DNA of 64,000 nucleotides from Shinella sp032095155. GTDB taxonomy: Bacteria; Pseudomonadota; Alphaproteobacteria; Rhizobiales; Rhizobiaceae. This document shows, piece after piece, positions 9,016-18,511 of the stretch. The stretch is taken from NCBI RefSeq assembly GCF_049199905.1, contig NZ_JBLZPK010000022.1:1-64000 (forward strand), read 5' to 3'. Made by a program: the position numbers and the translations under genes. Under the pieces are notes generated by a model. The model ran no database searches and was not told where the DNA came from. It was given only the letters and a program-made list of their open reading frames with translations. Each line of letters begins with the position of its first letter. The stretch's first letter is position 1.

Positions 9016-10605
9016 TCAGGCGTCGAGCCACACGCGGGTTGCGACGAAGCCGTTCGACATGTCGTTGCCGATGTCGTGGACATAGCCCTTCACCTGCTTG
9101 GAGCAGGCGTTCACGAAGTCGTTGAACATTGGCAGGATAAGGCCGCCTTCGTCACGCACCATCATGGCCATGGCGCGGTACATGTCCTTGCGCTTGGCTT
9201 CGTCCAGTTCGGAGCGGGCCGCCAGCACCATCTTGTCGAAGTCTTCGCGCAGGAAGCGGGTGTCGTTCCAGTCGGCCTTCGAGAGATAGGCGGTGGAGTA
9301 CATCTGGTCCTGCGTCGGGCGGCCGCCCCAATAGGAGGTCGAGAAGGGCTGGACGTTCCAGACGTTCGACCAGTAGCCGTCGCCGGGCTCGCGCTTCACT
9401 TCGATCTCGATGCCGGCCTTCTTGGCGCTTTCCTGGTAGAGTACGGCGGCATCGACGGCGCCGGGGAACGCAACGTCGGACGTGCGCAGCAGAACCGAGC
9501 CGCTATGGCCCGACTTCTTGTAGTGGAAGGCCGCCTTATCAGGGTCGTAGGCGCGCTGCTCGATGCCTTCGGGGAAGAGGGCATAGGTCTCGTTGATCGG
9601 GAAGTCGTTGCCGACCTTGCCGTAGCCGCCGAGCACCTTTTCCAGCATCGTCTCGCGGTCCATCGCATATTTCAGCGCAAGCCGAAGATCGTTGTTATCG
9701 AACGGCGCCGTGTTGCAATGCATGATGAACACGTAGTGGCCGCGGCCGGAGGTGGAGAGGATCTCGACGGTCGGCGCACGCTTCAGGAGATCGACGGTCT
9801 TCGGGTCGACGCGGTTGATGTAGTGCACCTGGCCGGAAGACAGCGCTGCGATACGGGCGGTCGCGTCGTTCATGGCGATCATCTCGACCGTGTCGACATA
9901 ACCGCGATCCTGGCGCCAGTCGTCCTTGTTGCGTTCGAAGGTGGCGCGCACGCCGGCTTCGAAGCTGGTGACCTTGAACGGGCCGGTGCCGATCATCGCA
10001 TTCGGATCGTCGAGGCCGCCGTTCGGCTGGATGACGAGGTGGTAGTCGGTGAGAAGCAGCGGCAGGTCGGCATTGCCTTCCGAAAGCACGAGCACGAGCT
10101 TGTCGCCGTCGGCCTTGATTTCCTTGATCGACTTCATGACGCCGAGCGCGCCCGACTCCGACTTTTCATCGGTGTGGCGCTGCAGGGTCTTGATCACGTC
10201 ATCGATGGTCAGGTCCTTGCCATCATGGAATTTCACGCCCTTACGGATGGTGAAGGTCCAGGTCGAGGCATCGGCGGAGGGTTCCCAGGACTCGGCGAGC
10301 GCCGGGACGGCCTTGCCGGTCAGCGGCTCGGATTCGACCAGCATGTCGCCCCAGTTGCGGTTCACGACGAACATGAACTGCGAGAGCGCCTTTGCGGGGT
10401 CCTTCGAGTCGGTTGCGGCGGCACCTTCGAGGCCGAGTTTCAGATTGCCGCCACGCTTCGGCTCCTGCGCCTTGGCGGCGGTGTCGAACATCGTGCCGGC
10501 AACGGCGAGCGTGACGCCGAAGGCCGCCGCGCGGCCCATGAACTCGCGGCGGCTCATCTTGCCGAGCGAAACCTGGTCGGTGAGGTATTTGGTGTAGTCA
10601 GTCAT
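9016..10605 (-). CDS. family 5 extracellular solute-binding protein (DppA-like), Tat-exported
   Basis: A periplasmic binding protein of 529 residues, the usual length for family 5 peptide/opine binders. The N-terminus carries a twin-arginine signal (MSRREFMGRAAAFG then a hydrophobic stretch, cleavage near AKAQEP). The signature region (VKFHDGKDLTIDDVIKTLQRH) and AMIGTGPFKVTSFE are typical. It is the first gene of the transporter operon; AAGGGAA lies about 8 bp before the ATG. Export through Tat suggests folding in the cytoplasm. The substrate is not evident; the neighbouring carnitine operon makes a quaternary amine possible, but nothing in the sequence shows this. Confidence 0.9.
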   Translation of the reverse strand: MTDYTKYLTDQVSLGKMSRREFMGRAAAFGVTLAVAGTMFDTAAKAQEPKRGGNLKLGLEGAAATDSKDPAKALSQFMFVVNRNWGDMLVESEPLTGKAVPALAESWEPSADASTWTFTIRKGVKFHDGKDLTIDDVIKTLQRHTDEKSESGALGVMKSIKEIKADGDKLVLVLSEGNADLPLLLTDYHLVIQPNGGLDDPNAMIGTGPFKVTSFEAGVRATFERNKDDWRQDRGYVDTVEMIAMNDATARIAALSSGQVHYINRVDPKTVDLLKRAPTVEILSTSGRGHYVFIMHCNTAPFDNNDLRLALKYAMDRETMLEKVLGGYGKVGNDFPINETYALFPEGIEQRAYDPDKAAFHYKKSGHSGSVLLRTSDVAFPGAVDAAVLYQESAKKAGIEIEVKREPGDGYWSNVWNVQPFSTSYWGGRPTQDQMYSTAYLSKADWNDTRFLREDFDKMVLAARSELDEAKRKDMYRAMAMMVRDEGGLILPMFNDFVNACSKQVKGYVHDIGNDMSNGFVATRVWLDA

Positions 10606-10880
10606 TCCCCTGTTCCCTTTGCTTCGCCCGTTTTGGGCATTTGTCGTTATGGTTGGCAGAATTTCTGTTTTTTGCCTCTAAGGCAACCTTACGACCGGCT
10701 TTTTGTGCAGATGCCGGTCTCGTCACGTCTTCCAGAAGCCTCCTGTTACTGCCGCCCTGCGGCTCGTGATCTATAAAGCTATCTATCCATAGGCCGTGTG
10801 TAACGCCACAAAATATCTATTTCTGCCACAAGCCAGGCTTATGGAAAGCGTTGGATTGCGCCCGATGCAGGCGCGCGCTC

Positions 10881-11663
10881 CTATCGTCCTTTCCAGACGG
10901 GATCGCGCTTTTCGGCGAAGGCGCGCGCACCTTCGAGCTGATCCTCGCTGGAATAAAGAATGTCGACCGTGCGGAACTGCCGCTTGGTGATCTTGTTCAT
11001 GGTTCCCTGGAAGGTGTCGCCCTCGGCGGCGCGCACGACTTCCTTGATGGCGGCATAGACGAGCGGCGGGCCGCTTTCGAGCAGGCGCGCCAGTTCCCAG
11101 GCGCGCTCCAAAAGCTTGTCGGCCGGCAGGATCTCGTTGACAAATCCCCAGCGATGCGCCTCCTGCACATCCAGCCAGCGGCCGGTCAGAAGCATGTCCA
11201 TCGCGATGTGATAGGGAATGCGCTTCGGCAGCTTGATCGAGGCGGCATCCGCAACCGTGCCGGAGCGGATTTCCGGCAGCGCGAAGGTCGCGTGCTCGGC
11301 GGCGAGGATCAGGTCCGTCGAGAGCGCGATTTCAAAGCCGCCGCCGCAGCAGATGCCGTTGATGGCCGCAATGATCGGCTTGTTGAGATCGCGCAGTTCC
11401 TGCATGCCGCCGAAACCGCCGATGCCGTAGTCGCCGTCCACGGCGTCTCCCGCGGCGGCGGCCTTCAGGTCCCATCCCGGACAGAAGAATTTTTCCCCCG
11501 CACCGGTGATGATGGCGACGCGCAGGCTCTCGTCGTCGCGGAAGTCGGCAAAAATCTTGCCCATGATGCGGCTGGTCGCGAGATCGATGGCGTTCGCCTT
11601 GGGGCGATCGATCGTGACTTCCAGAATGCCGCCTTCGCGGCGCTGTCTTATCGGTCCGGTCAT
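10881..11663 (-). CDS. caiD: CaiD-like carnitinyl-CoA dehydratase (crotonobetainyl-CoA hydratase)
   Basis: An enoyl-CoA hydratase/isomerase-fold enzyme of 260 residues, expected to hydrate crotonobetainyl-CoA to carnitinyl-CoA. The match to E. coli CaiD is close where I remember it: DRPKANAID near the start, LRVAIITGAGEKFF, GWDLKAAA, and the identical C-terminal FAEKRDPVWKGR. It is the last gene of a minus-strand operon and its start overlaps the stop of the acyl-CoA synthetase gene (ATGA). With the acyl-CoA dehydrogenase and synthetase it would turn gamma-butyrobetaine into carnitine for the downstream dehydrogenase. The symbol rests on similarity and context. Confidence 0.85.
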   Translation of the reverse strand: MTGPIRQRREGGILEVTIDRPKANAIDLATSRIMGKIFADFRDDESLRVAIITGAGEKFFCPGWDLKAAAAGDAVDGDYGIGGFGGMQELRDLNKPIIAAINGICCGGGFEIALSTDLILAAEHATFALPEIRSGTVADAASIKLPKRIPYHIAMDMLLTGRWLDVQEAHRWGFVNEILPADKLLERAWELARLLESGPPLVYAAIKEVVRAAEGDTFQGTMNKITKRQFRTVDILYSSEDQLEGARAFAEKRDPVWKGR

Positions 11664-13720
11664 GGGTTTTTCCTCAGACGGATCAGCGCATCGGCTGCGA
11701 CGACACCGTCGCCAGCAGGCAGCACCATTACGGGATTAACGTCCAGTTCTTCGATTATTGAAGCGTTTGAAACGACATAGGATGCCGCTGATGCGACGGC
11801 GGCGACAAGCGCGTCGATATCGCCCTTCGGGCCGCCGCGATAACCGTTCAGCAGCTTGGCGATCTTGAGGCCGGAAAGGGCCTCGCGGATCGCCTTCTCG
11901 TCGGTCGGCAGCGTCAAAATTGCTGAATCTTCAAGCAATTCGACGAGGATGCCACCGGCGCCGACAGTCAACACGGGGCCGGCGACCGGATCGCGCATCG
12001 CGCCGACGATGAGTTCGGCGACGGGTTTTCCCACCATCTTTTCCACGAGAAAACCGGAGGCGACGCCCGCCATGGCCTTGGCGGCCTCCAGAACGGCCGC
12101 GCGGTTCGCCAGATTGAGCTTCACCGCACCCGCTTCCGTCTTGTGGGCGACGCCGAGACCTTTGAGCACGATGGGGAAACCGAGTGCTTCGGCGGCATCG
12201 GCAGCAGCTTCCGCCGTCTCGGCGGTGAGGCCCTTCGGGACGGGCAGGCCATGGGCGGCGAGCGCCTGCTTGGCCTCATATTCGCTTAGCGTGACGGCTT
12301 CGCCTTCACTTGTGCTGGCCTTGAGCAGGGGCGCCGAGTGTGGTTTCGACCAGGCCTCGCCGATGCCGGCCGCGACATCGGTGGCGGCCAGCGCCTCCTC
12401 GATGCCGTAGAAGGGCACGACGCCGTTATGCATCAGCATCTCGGCGGTCGCTTCCGGCATGTTTTCACCCATCGAGGCGACGATGCCGGCATTGGCGCCA
12501 GAAGCCTTGGAGGCATCGATGACGGCGTGGCAGGTGGTAATCCAGTCGGCGGCGTCGCAGCGGTCGAGGCGCGGGAAATCGAGCACGACGAGGTTCAGGC
12601 CGTAGTCGCCCTTCATCATCGTCGTGAAAGCGTCGGTCTGCTTCTCGCGATTGCCCCAGACGAAGGTGTGGTAGTCGAGCGGGTTGGAGATCGTCACCAT
12701 CTGGCCGAGCGTTTCGCGCAGCGGCTGGCGCTGGAAAGCCTTGAGGTCGCGATATCCGACTTTCCGCTTCACGCCGGCATCCGCCATCAGCGAGGCCTCG
12801 CCGCCCGAGCAGGACATGGAGGAAATGTCGTAGTTCGGCAGGGGGCCGGCCACATGCAACAGCTTCAGCGTTTCCAGCAGTTCCGGCAGCGTCTCGACGC
12901 GGCCGATGCCGAGGCGGGCGAGCAGGGCGGAGGAAACGGCGTCGTTGCCGGCAAGCGAAGCCGTATGCGAGACCGTTGCAAGCTGCGCCTGTTCGGATTT
13001 ACCGACCTTGAGCGTGACGACTGGCTTCTTCAGTTCGCGCGAACGAAGGGCGAGCCGTTCCAAAGATTCGAGACTATCAAAACCTTCGATATGCAGGCCG
13101 ACGGCGGTGACGCGCGGGTCTTCGAGAACGGCACAGGCGAGGTCGGCAAGGCCGGTCTGGGCCTGGTTGCCGGCCGTCAGGATATAGGCGAGCGGTAGGC
13201 CGCGCTGCTGCATGGAAATGTTGCAGGCGATGTTGGACGACTGGGTGAGGACGGCAACGCCCTTGTCGATCCTCAGCATGCCGTGCTGGTCGGGCCAGAG
13301 CAGGGCGCCGTCGAGCATATTGATGAAGCCGTAGCAGTTCGGCCCGAGGATCGGCATGTCGCCGGCGGCTTCTACCAGCGCCTTCTGCAGGTCGTCGCCA
13401 TCGGCGAGTTCGCTGACGGCCTCGCGGAAACCCGAGGCGTAGCAGACGGCGCCGCCCGCGCGGCGGGCGGAGAGATCGCGGATGATGCCGATGGTCAATT
13501 CGCGGTTGACGCCGACGAAGGAGGCATCCGGCGCGCCGGGCAGGTCGGCAACCGAGCGGTAGCATTTGCGACCGAGGATTTCGTCCTCACGCGGATGCAC
13601 CGGCCAGATCTCGCCGGAAAAGCCCATCTTGTCGCACTGGAAGATGACCCGCCGCGCTTCCTTGCCGCCGAAGACGGCGATGGATCTGGGCCGGATGAGA
13701 CGGTCGAGGGAGCGTACCAT
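11660..13720 (-). CDS. ADP-forming acyl-CoA synthetase, probably for gamma-butyrobetaine or carnitine
   Basis: A protein of about 686 residues with the three-part layout of ADP-forming acyl-CoA synthetases: CoA-binding Rossmann domain (LIRPRSIAVFGG), succinyl-CoA-ligase-like domain (including GPNCYGFINM and SHTASLAGND) and a C-terminal ATP-grasp domain from about residue 480 (LSEYEAKQALAAHGLPVPKG to the DVNPVMV end). I chose the ATG at 13720 (GGGAGCG upstream) rather than an upstream one inside the dehydrogenase gene. In this operon it should make the CoA thioester of gamma-butyrobetaine, crotonobetaine or carnitine. E. coli uses an unrelated AMP-forming CaiC plus CaiB transferase, so this is an alternative solution. 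Confidence 0.83.
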   Translation of the reverse strand: MVRSLDRLIRPRSIAVFGGKEARRVIFQCDKMGFSGEIWPVHPREDEILGRKCYRSVADLPGAPDASFVGVNRELTIGIIRDLSARRAGGAVCYASGFREAVSELADGDDLQKALVEAAGDMPILGPNCYGFINMLDGALLWPDQHGMLRIDKGVAVLTQSSNIACNISMQQRGLPLAYILTAGNQAQTGLADLACAVLEDPRVTAVGLHIEGFDSLESLERLALRSRELKKPVVTLKVGKSEQAQLATVSHTASLAGNDAVSSALLARLGIGRVETLPELLETLKLLHVAGPLPNYDISSMSCSGGEASLMADAGVKRKVGYRDLKAFQRQPLRETLGQMVTISNPLDYHTFVWGNREKQTDAFTTMMKGDYGLNLVVLDFPRLDRCDAADWITTCHAVIDASKASGANAGIVASMGENMPEATAEMLMHNGVVPFYGIEEALAATDVAAGIGEAWSKPHSAPLLKASTSEGEAVTLSEYEAKQALAAHGLPVPKGLTAETAEAAADAAEALGFPIVLKGLGVAHKTEAGAVKLNLANRAAVLEAAKAMAGVASGFLVEKMVGKPVAELIVGAMRDPVAGPVLTVGAGGILVELLEDSAILTLPTDEKAIREALSGLKIAKLLNGYRGGPKGDIDALVAAVASAASYVVSNASIIEELDVNPVMVLPAGDGVVAADALIRLRKNP

Positions 13721-13727
13721 TCTCTGA

Positions 13728-14888
13728 TTACGCTCCCAGCGGCCGGAGCAGATCACGGCTGATGATATGCCGCTGGATTTCCGACGTGCCGTCCCAGATG
13801 CGCTCTACACGCGCATCGCGCCAGAAGCGGGCGAGCGGCAGGTCGTCCATCAGGCCCATGCCGCCAAAGATCTGGATCGCCTCGTCGGTGACGCGGGCGA
13901 GCATTTCCGTGGCATAGACCTTTGCCGAGGCGATCTCGCGGTTCGACGGCAGGCCCTGATCGAGCCGCCAGGCGGCGTTGAGCGTCAGCAGGTCGGCGGC
14001 GTCGATCTCGGTGATCATGTCGGCGAGCTTGAAGGAAACGCCCTGGTTTGCGCCGATCGGCTTGCCGAACTGCTTGCGCTCTGCGGCGTAGTTCAAGGCA
14101 TAATCGAAGGCGCGGCGGGCGCGGCCGACGGAGGTGGCGGCGACCGTGATGCGGGTTGCGTAGAGCCAGTCATTGGCGATGTCGAAGCCCTTGTGAACCT
14201 CACCGAGGATCTGTGAAGAGGGCAGGCGGCATTCATCGAAGTTGAGAATGCAGTTCTTGTAACCGCGGTGCGAGACCGACTCGTAGCCGTTGCGGATCTC
14301 GAAGCCCGGCGTGCCGCGGTCGACGAGGAAGCAGGTGATCAGCTTCTTCTTGCCACGTGGCGTGTCTTCCTCGCCCGTCGCGATGAAGACGATGACGAAA
14401 TCGGCGATATTGGCGTGGCTGATGAAATGCTTGGTGCCGTTGACGACCCAGTCGTCGCCGTCCTTGCGGGCAAAACATTTCATGCCGCGCACATCCGAGC
14501 CGGCGTCCGGCTCGGTCATGGCCAGCGCATCGAATTTTTCGCCGCGCACGGCGGGCAGAAGATACTGCTCGCGCTGTTCGTCGTTGCAGGCCATCAGGAT
14601 GCCCGAGGGGCGGCCGAAGAAGACGGTGAGCGCCATGGAGCCGCGGCCCAACTCGCGCTCGACCAGCGTGAAAGACGTGTGGTCGAGGCCGGCGCCGCCG
14701 ACCTCTTCCGGCATGTTGCAGCCGAAGAAGCCGATTTCCTTGCACTTGCGGGCGATTTCCTGGCCGAGTTCCGGCGGGACATGGCCGGTGCGCTCGACTT
14801 CGTTTTCGTGCGGATAGATTTCCGTTTCGACGAAGGAGCGGACCGTATCCACGATCATCTGCTGCTCGTCGGTCAATGCGAAATTCAT
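13728..14888 (-). CDS. acyl-CoA dehydrogenase, probable gamma-butyrobetainyl-CoA dehydrogenase
   Basis: A flavin-dependent acyl-CoA dehydrogenase of 386 residues. It has AMTEPDAGSDV (FAD/substrate loop), the AERKQFGKPIGANQG segment and the C-terminal IFGGMGLMDDLPLARFWRDARVERIWDGTSEIQ. The catalytic glutamate position is filled by the DGTSEIQ segment, as in many family members. The ATG at 14888 has GAGGGGG upstream. In this operon the expected reaction is gamma-butyrobetainyl-CoA to crotonobetainyl-CoA. It lies 8 bp from the synthetase gene. Assignment to this substrate is by context. Confidence 0.85.
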   Translation of the reverse strand: MNFALTDEQQMIVDTVRSFVETEIYPHENEVERTGHVPPELGQEIARKCKEIGFFGCNMPEEVGGAGLDHTSFTLVERELGRGSMALTVFFGRPSGILMACNDEQREQYLLPAVRGEKFDALAMTEPDAGSDVRGMKCFARKDGDDWVVNGTKHFISHANIADFVIVFIATGEEDTPRGKKKLITCFLVDRGTPGFEIRNGYESVSHRGYKNCILNFDECRLPSSQILGEVHKGFDIANDWLYATRITVAATSVGRARRAFDYALNYAAERKQFGKPIGANQGVSFKLADMITEIDAADLLTLNAAWRLDQGLPSNREIASAKVYATEMLARVTDEAIQIFGGMGLMDDLPLARFWRDARVERIWDGTSEIQRHIISRDLLRPLGA

Positions 14889-15020
14889 GGCATTCCCCCT
14901 CGAATTCTTTTGCTGGCCGCCTGTCGCGGCCATGCCCTTGGCGGGCGTCTCCCCCGAAGGCCGGGAGAGACTGAATGTGTCACGCCGGGCGCCGTTCCTC
15001 TCGGCGTCCGGGTGATGGAA

Positions 15021-16514
15021 TCAGGCCCGCTTCTGCCCGACGCTGCGGCCGGCTCCATCCGGCGTCGGCAGCTTGGCGTGGGCGTCGGCGATCAGCTTGA
15101 TCTCCGCCAGCACGTCCGCGGGCGCATCGACGCTCTTGCCCGCCTTGCTGTCGACATGCAGCATCATCTGCTCGGCGGTGGCGATGACATCACCGGTCGC
15201 CGCGTCGTGGATGCGGGTGAAGTAGTGCAGGCGCTTGCTGTCGGACGCGAGAATCTGCAGGGTCGTATAGAGCGCCTGGCCGAGCTTGGCTTCGCCGAGA
15301 TGGCGGATGTGGGTTTCCACCGTGTAGTAGCTGTGGCCGGCCTCGACATAGGCGAAATCGACGCCGATCAACCGCAGCAGTGCATCCGACGTGTCGCCGA
15401 ACAGCTGGAGATAGCGGTGCTCGGTCATGTGGCCATTGTAATCGACCCAGGCAGCGTTGACCTTGGTATCGACGAGGCGCAGTGGCCCGGCTTCCGAAAC
15501 CTCGACCTTCGCCTTGCCGGCCTTGGCCCAGAGATGTTCCTCGAACTCGGCGAGCAGCTTGCCCGAACCCCAGCCCTTGCCGTCGTCGCCGGCCTTCAGC
15601 GCGTGCATGATGCCGACGAGGTTCTGGTCGCGGATGCGCTCCAGCTCGCGGATGCCGCGTGCGCCAGACTGGGCGTCCGACTGGTCGGCGATCTTGTTGA
15701 CCAACTCGTCGTTGAGATCGACGACGTCGGTGAGCTTCGTCCAGGGCCAGGAGAGGCAGGGGCCGAACTGCGCAAGGAAGTGTCGCATGCCGGCTTCGCC
15801 ACCGGCAATGCGATAGGTCTCGAACATGCCCATCTGCGCCCAGCGCATGCCGAACGAATAGCGGATCACGTCGTCGAGCGTTTCGGTGTCGCAGATGTCG
15901 TCCTTGATGAGCCAGAGGCCTTCGCGCCAGACGGCTTCGAGCAGGCGATCGCCGACGAAGGCTTCGATTTCCTTCTTGATGATCACGCCCTTCATGCCGA
16001 TGGGGGCGAGCTTGGCCTTTGCGGCTTCGAGCGTGGCCTTGCTCGTCTTCTCGCCGCCGACCAGTTCGGCGAGCGGCAGCAGATAGACGGGATTGTAGGG
16101 ATGCGCCACGAATAGTCGTTCGGGGTGCTTCATATCGCGCTGCAGATCGGTCGGCATCAGGCCCGAGGTGGACGAGCCGATCAGCGCATCGGGCTTGGCG
16201 GCCGCGTCGATCTGGGTGATGACGCCGCGCTTCAGCTCCAGGCGTTCCGGTACGCTTTCCTGAATCCAGTCAGCGTCTTGCACGGCTTCTTCCAAGCTCT
16301 TGCAGAAGGTGATTTTACCCTTCGGCGGCAGCGGGGCCATGGTGAGCATGCCATAGGCACGCTCGGCATTCGCCATCACCTCGCCGATGATGCGTTCGGC
16401 TTCCGGATGCGGATCGAAAATCTTGACGTCGATGCCGGCGAGCGCGAAGCGCGCGACCCAGGCGCCGCCGATGACGCCGCCGCCGACGCAGGCTGCCTTG
16501 TTGATCTGGCTCAT
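15021..16514 (-). CDS. lcdH: L-carnitine dehydrogenase fused to betainyl-CoA thioesterase
   Basis: A 497-residue fusion. Residues 1 to about 320 are a 3-hydroxyacyl-CoA-dehydrogenase-like NAD enzyme (ACVGGGVIGGAWVARFALAG dinucleotide loop; SSTSGLMPTDLQ; HPYNPVYLLPLAE). From about 345 a hot-dog thioesterase follows (VDYNGHMTEHRYLQLFGDTSDALLRL). Rhizobial carnitine dehydrogenases are known in this fused form: the first half oxidises L-carnitine to 3-dehydrocarnitine, and the second is thought to split betainyl-CoA to glycine betaine. The start at 16514 forms an ATGA overlap with the BKACE stop; a long open frame upstream is an out-of-frame extension through that gene. The two domains act on either side of the BKACE reaction. 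Confidence 0.9.
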   Translation of the reverse strand: MSQINKAACVGGGVIGGAWVARFALAGIDVKIFDPHPEAERIIGEVMANAERAYGMLTMAPLPPKGKITFCKSLEEAVQDADWIQESVPERLELKRGVITQIDAAAKPDALIGSSTSGLMPTDLQRDMKHPERLFVAHPYNPVYLLPLAELVGGEKTSKATLEAAKAKLAPIGMKGVIIKKEIEAFVGDRLLEAVWREGLWLIKDDICDTETLDDVIRYSFGMRWAQMGMFETYRIAGGEAGMRHFLAQFGPCLSWPWTKLTDVVDLNDELVNKIADQSDAQSGARGIRELERIRDQNLVGIMHALKAGDDGKGWGSGKLLAEFEEHLWAKAGKAKVEVSEAGPLRLVDTKVNAAWVDYNGHMTEHRYLQLFGDTSDALLRLIGVDFAYVEAGHSYYTVETHIRHLGEAKLGQALYTTLQILASDSKRLHYFTRIHDAATGDVIATAEQMMLHVDSKAGKSVDAPADVLAEIKLIADAHAKLPTPDGAGRSVGQKRA

Positions 16515-17422
16515 TTCGGTGCCCGCTTCTGGAGTTTCAGCTTCTCGCGCACTTCGGCCGGGCCGATGATCCGGGCGCCCATGCTTTCGACAATGTTGAC
16601 GGCCTTTTCGACGAGCTGCGCATTGGTGGCGAGCTGGCCCTTGCCGACATAGAGGTTGTCTTCCAGGCCGACGCGGACGTTGCCGCCGGCAAGGATGGAC
16701 GCTGCCGGATAGGCCATGGCGTTGCGGCCGATGGAGAAGGCCGAGAAGGTCCAGTTGGCGGGCACGTTGTTGACCATCGCCATGAAGGTATTGAGGTCGT
16801 CGGGCGCGCCCCACGGAATGCCCATGCAGAGCTGGATGAGAACCGGATCCTCGATGACGCCTTCCTCGACGAGCTGCTTGGCGAACCAGAGATGGCCGGT
16901 GTCGAAGGCCTCGATTTCCGGGCGCACGCCGAGATCGGTCATCATCCGGCCCATGGCGCGCAGCATCGACGGCGTGTTGGTCATCACGTAGTCGCCGAGC
17001 GAGAAGTTCATCGTGCCGCAATCGAGCGTGCAGATTTCCGGCAGGCATTCGGCGACATGCGAAACACGCTCGGTCGCGCCCACCATGTCGGTGCCGACGG
17101 GGTTTAGCGGCAGCGGCTGTTCGGTGTTGCCGAAGATCATGTCGCCGCCCATGCCGGCGGTAAGGTTCAGCACCACGTCCACCTCGGCGTCGCGGATGCG
17201 TTCGGTCACTTCGCGGTAGAGATCGTTGCGGCGGCTCGGTGCGCCGGTTTCCGGATCGCGGACGTGGCAGTGCACGACGGCAGCACCGGCCTTGGCGGCG
17301 TCGATCGCCGATTCGGCGATCTGCTTGGGCGAGCGCGGCACGTGGGGCGATTTGCCGGCGGTGTCGCCGGAACCGGTGACGGCGCAGGTGATGAAGACAT
17401 CACGGTTCATGGCTAAGGGCAT
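16511..17422 (-). CDS. BKACE (DUF849) enzyme, 3-dehydrocarnitine cleavage
   Basis: A 303-residue beta-keto acid cleavage enzyme of the DUF849/BKACE family, which transfers acetyl-CoA onto a beta-keto acid and releases acetoacetate. In carnitine catabolism it converts 3-dehydrocarnitine plus acetyl-CoA into betainyl-CoA plus acetoacetate. Seen here: the metal-binding motif HCHVRDP near residue 51, TLDCGTMNF, and the family C-terminal motif GNVRVGLEDN. The ATG at 17422 has GGGAGAG 7 bp upstream. It is the first gene of the operon, divergent from the GlxA-type regulator, and is directly coupled to the dehydrogenase-thioesterase gene. Confidence 0.9.
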   Translation of the reverse strand: MPLAMNRDVFITCAVTGSGDTAGKSPHVPRSPKQIAESAIDAAKAGAAVVHCHVRDPETGAPSRRNDLYREVTERIRDAEVDVVLNLTAGMGGDMIFGNTEQPLPLNPVGTDMVGATERVSHVAECLPEICTLDCGTMNFSLGDYVMTNTPSMLRAMGRMMTDLGVRPEIEAFDTGHLWFAKQLVEEGVIEDPVLIQLCMGIPWGAPDDLNTFMAMVNNVPANWTFSAFSIGRNAMAYPAASILAGGNVRVGLEDNLYVGKGQLATNAQLVEKAVNIVESMGARIIGPAEVREKLKLQKRAPK

Positions 17423-17536
17423 GTGGTCTCTCCCAGAATTCTTGTTGGGTCCATTACGAGCCAAGAGAAGGCGCAGTGCTTTCACTTTTCGGATCCATCC
17501 TTGACAATTCGAGAGATGAAAAAGCAGGATACCGCC

Positions 17537-18511
17537 ATGCTCGATCCATCCGCCGATACACTCGACATCGATATTCTCGTGCTGCCCGAGACGAACCTCA
17601 TCCTCGTCGCCTCGGTGATCGAACCCTTGCGCGCGGCCAACCGCATCTCCGGCCAGGACCTCTATCGCTGGCGCATCTTTTCGCCGGATGGCGCGCCGGT
17701 GGAGACGCGCAGCCGCATTCCCGTGCCCGTCGACGGCGTGTTCCGGCCGGAGAAGGAGGTCCATCCGCTCTTCGTGCTCTCGAGCTATCAATGGCAGATG
17801 AGTGCAACGCCTCTGTTGCGGCGCCAGCTTTCGCAGACGGCGCGCTACCGCTTCATGATGGCGGGCATCGAATCGGGCAGCTGGCTGCTTGCCGAGGCGA
17901 GCCTGCTCAACGGCCATTCCGTGACTGTTCACTGGGAGGACATGGAGGAATTCGCCTCGCGCTATCCGCAAATCGCGGTCATGCGCGAGCGCTATGTCAT
18001 CGACGGCAAACGTATCACCACCGGCGGCTCGTTGCCGACGCTCGACCTGATGCTGGAGATTATCCGCCGAAGGCAGGGTTATTCGCTGGCGCTCGAGGTC
18101 TCGCGGCTGTTCATCTACGAGCATGAACGCACCGGCGGTCTTTTACAGGTGCCGGCACTCGGCAATATGCGCGTCGCCGACCAGCGCGTCAGCCAGTCCG
18201 TACGGCTGATGGAGGAGACGGTGGATGCGCCGCTCGCCCTGACGCGGCTCGCCAAGCGCGTCGGCATCAGCGCCCGCCATCTCCAGGATCTCTTCCAGGA
18301 ATCGATGGGCGTTGCCCCCCACCAGCACTATCTGGCGCTGCGCCTCAACGCCGCCCGGCGCAAGGTCATCGAGACCAAAGCCGAGTTCGCCGACATCGCC
18401 GCGCTCACCGGCTTCAATTCCTCCTCCGCCTTCTCGCGCAGCTACCGCGCGCACTATCACGAGAGCCCGACGGAGACCCGGCGGCGGCTGAGGGCCGGAA
18501 CCAAAAGCTAA
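17537..18511 (+). CDS. GlxA/CdhR-like AraC-family regulator of carnitine catabolism
   Basis: A regulator of about 324 residues. The N-terminal DJ-1/PfpI-like domain (IDILVLPETNLILVASVIEPLRAAN) is followed by two AraC helix-turn-helix units (LALTRLAKRVGISARHLQDLFQ; FADIAALTGFNSSSAFSRSYRAHY). This is the architecture of CdhR, the carnitine-responsive activator of Pseudomonas. It is divergent from the BKACE operon with only about 114 bp between them, where its binding site should lie. I prefer the ATG at 17537 (GCAGGA upstream); an in-frame ATG at 17516 is possible. Its last bases overlap the end of the convergent LysR gene. Confidence 0.87.
   Translation: MLDPSADTLDIDILVLPETNLILVASVIEPLRAANRISGQDLYRWRIFSPDGAPVETRSRIPVPVDGVFRPEKEVHPLFVLSSYQWQMSATPLLRRQLSQTARYRFMMAGIESGSWLLAEASLLNGHSVTVHWEDMEEFASRYPQIAVMRERYVIDGKRITTGGSLPTLDLMLEIIRRRQGYSLALEVSRLFIYEHERTGGLLQVPALGNMRVADQRVSQSVRLMEETVDAPLALTRLAKRVGISARHLQDLFQESMGVAPHQHYLALRLNAARRKVIETKAEFADIAALTGFNSSSAFSRSYRAHYHESPTETRRRLRAGTKS

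Noticed and set aside
97..10776. Long open frames on the plus strand at 97-1317, 5584-7077 and 8458-10776
   Set aside because: They are antisense to well-supported transporter genes. Their translations are rich in Arg, His and Asp without domain motifs, as expected from high-GC antisense frames.
16515..17048. Long N-terminal extension of the carnitine dehydrogenase gene up to 17048
   Set aside because: The extension is an Arg-rich out-of-frame reading through the BKACE gene; the ATG at 16514 starts exactly at the Rossmann domain and overlaps the BKACE stop.
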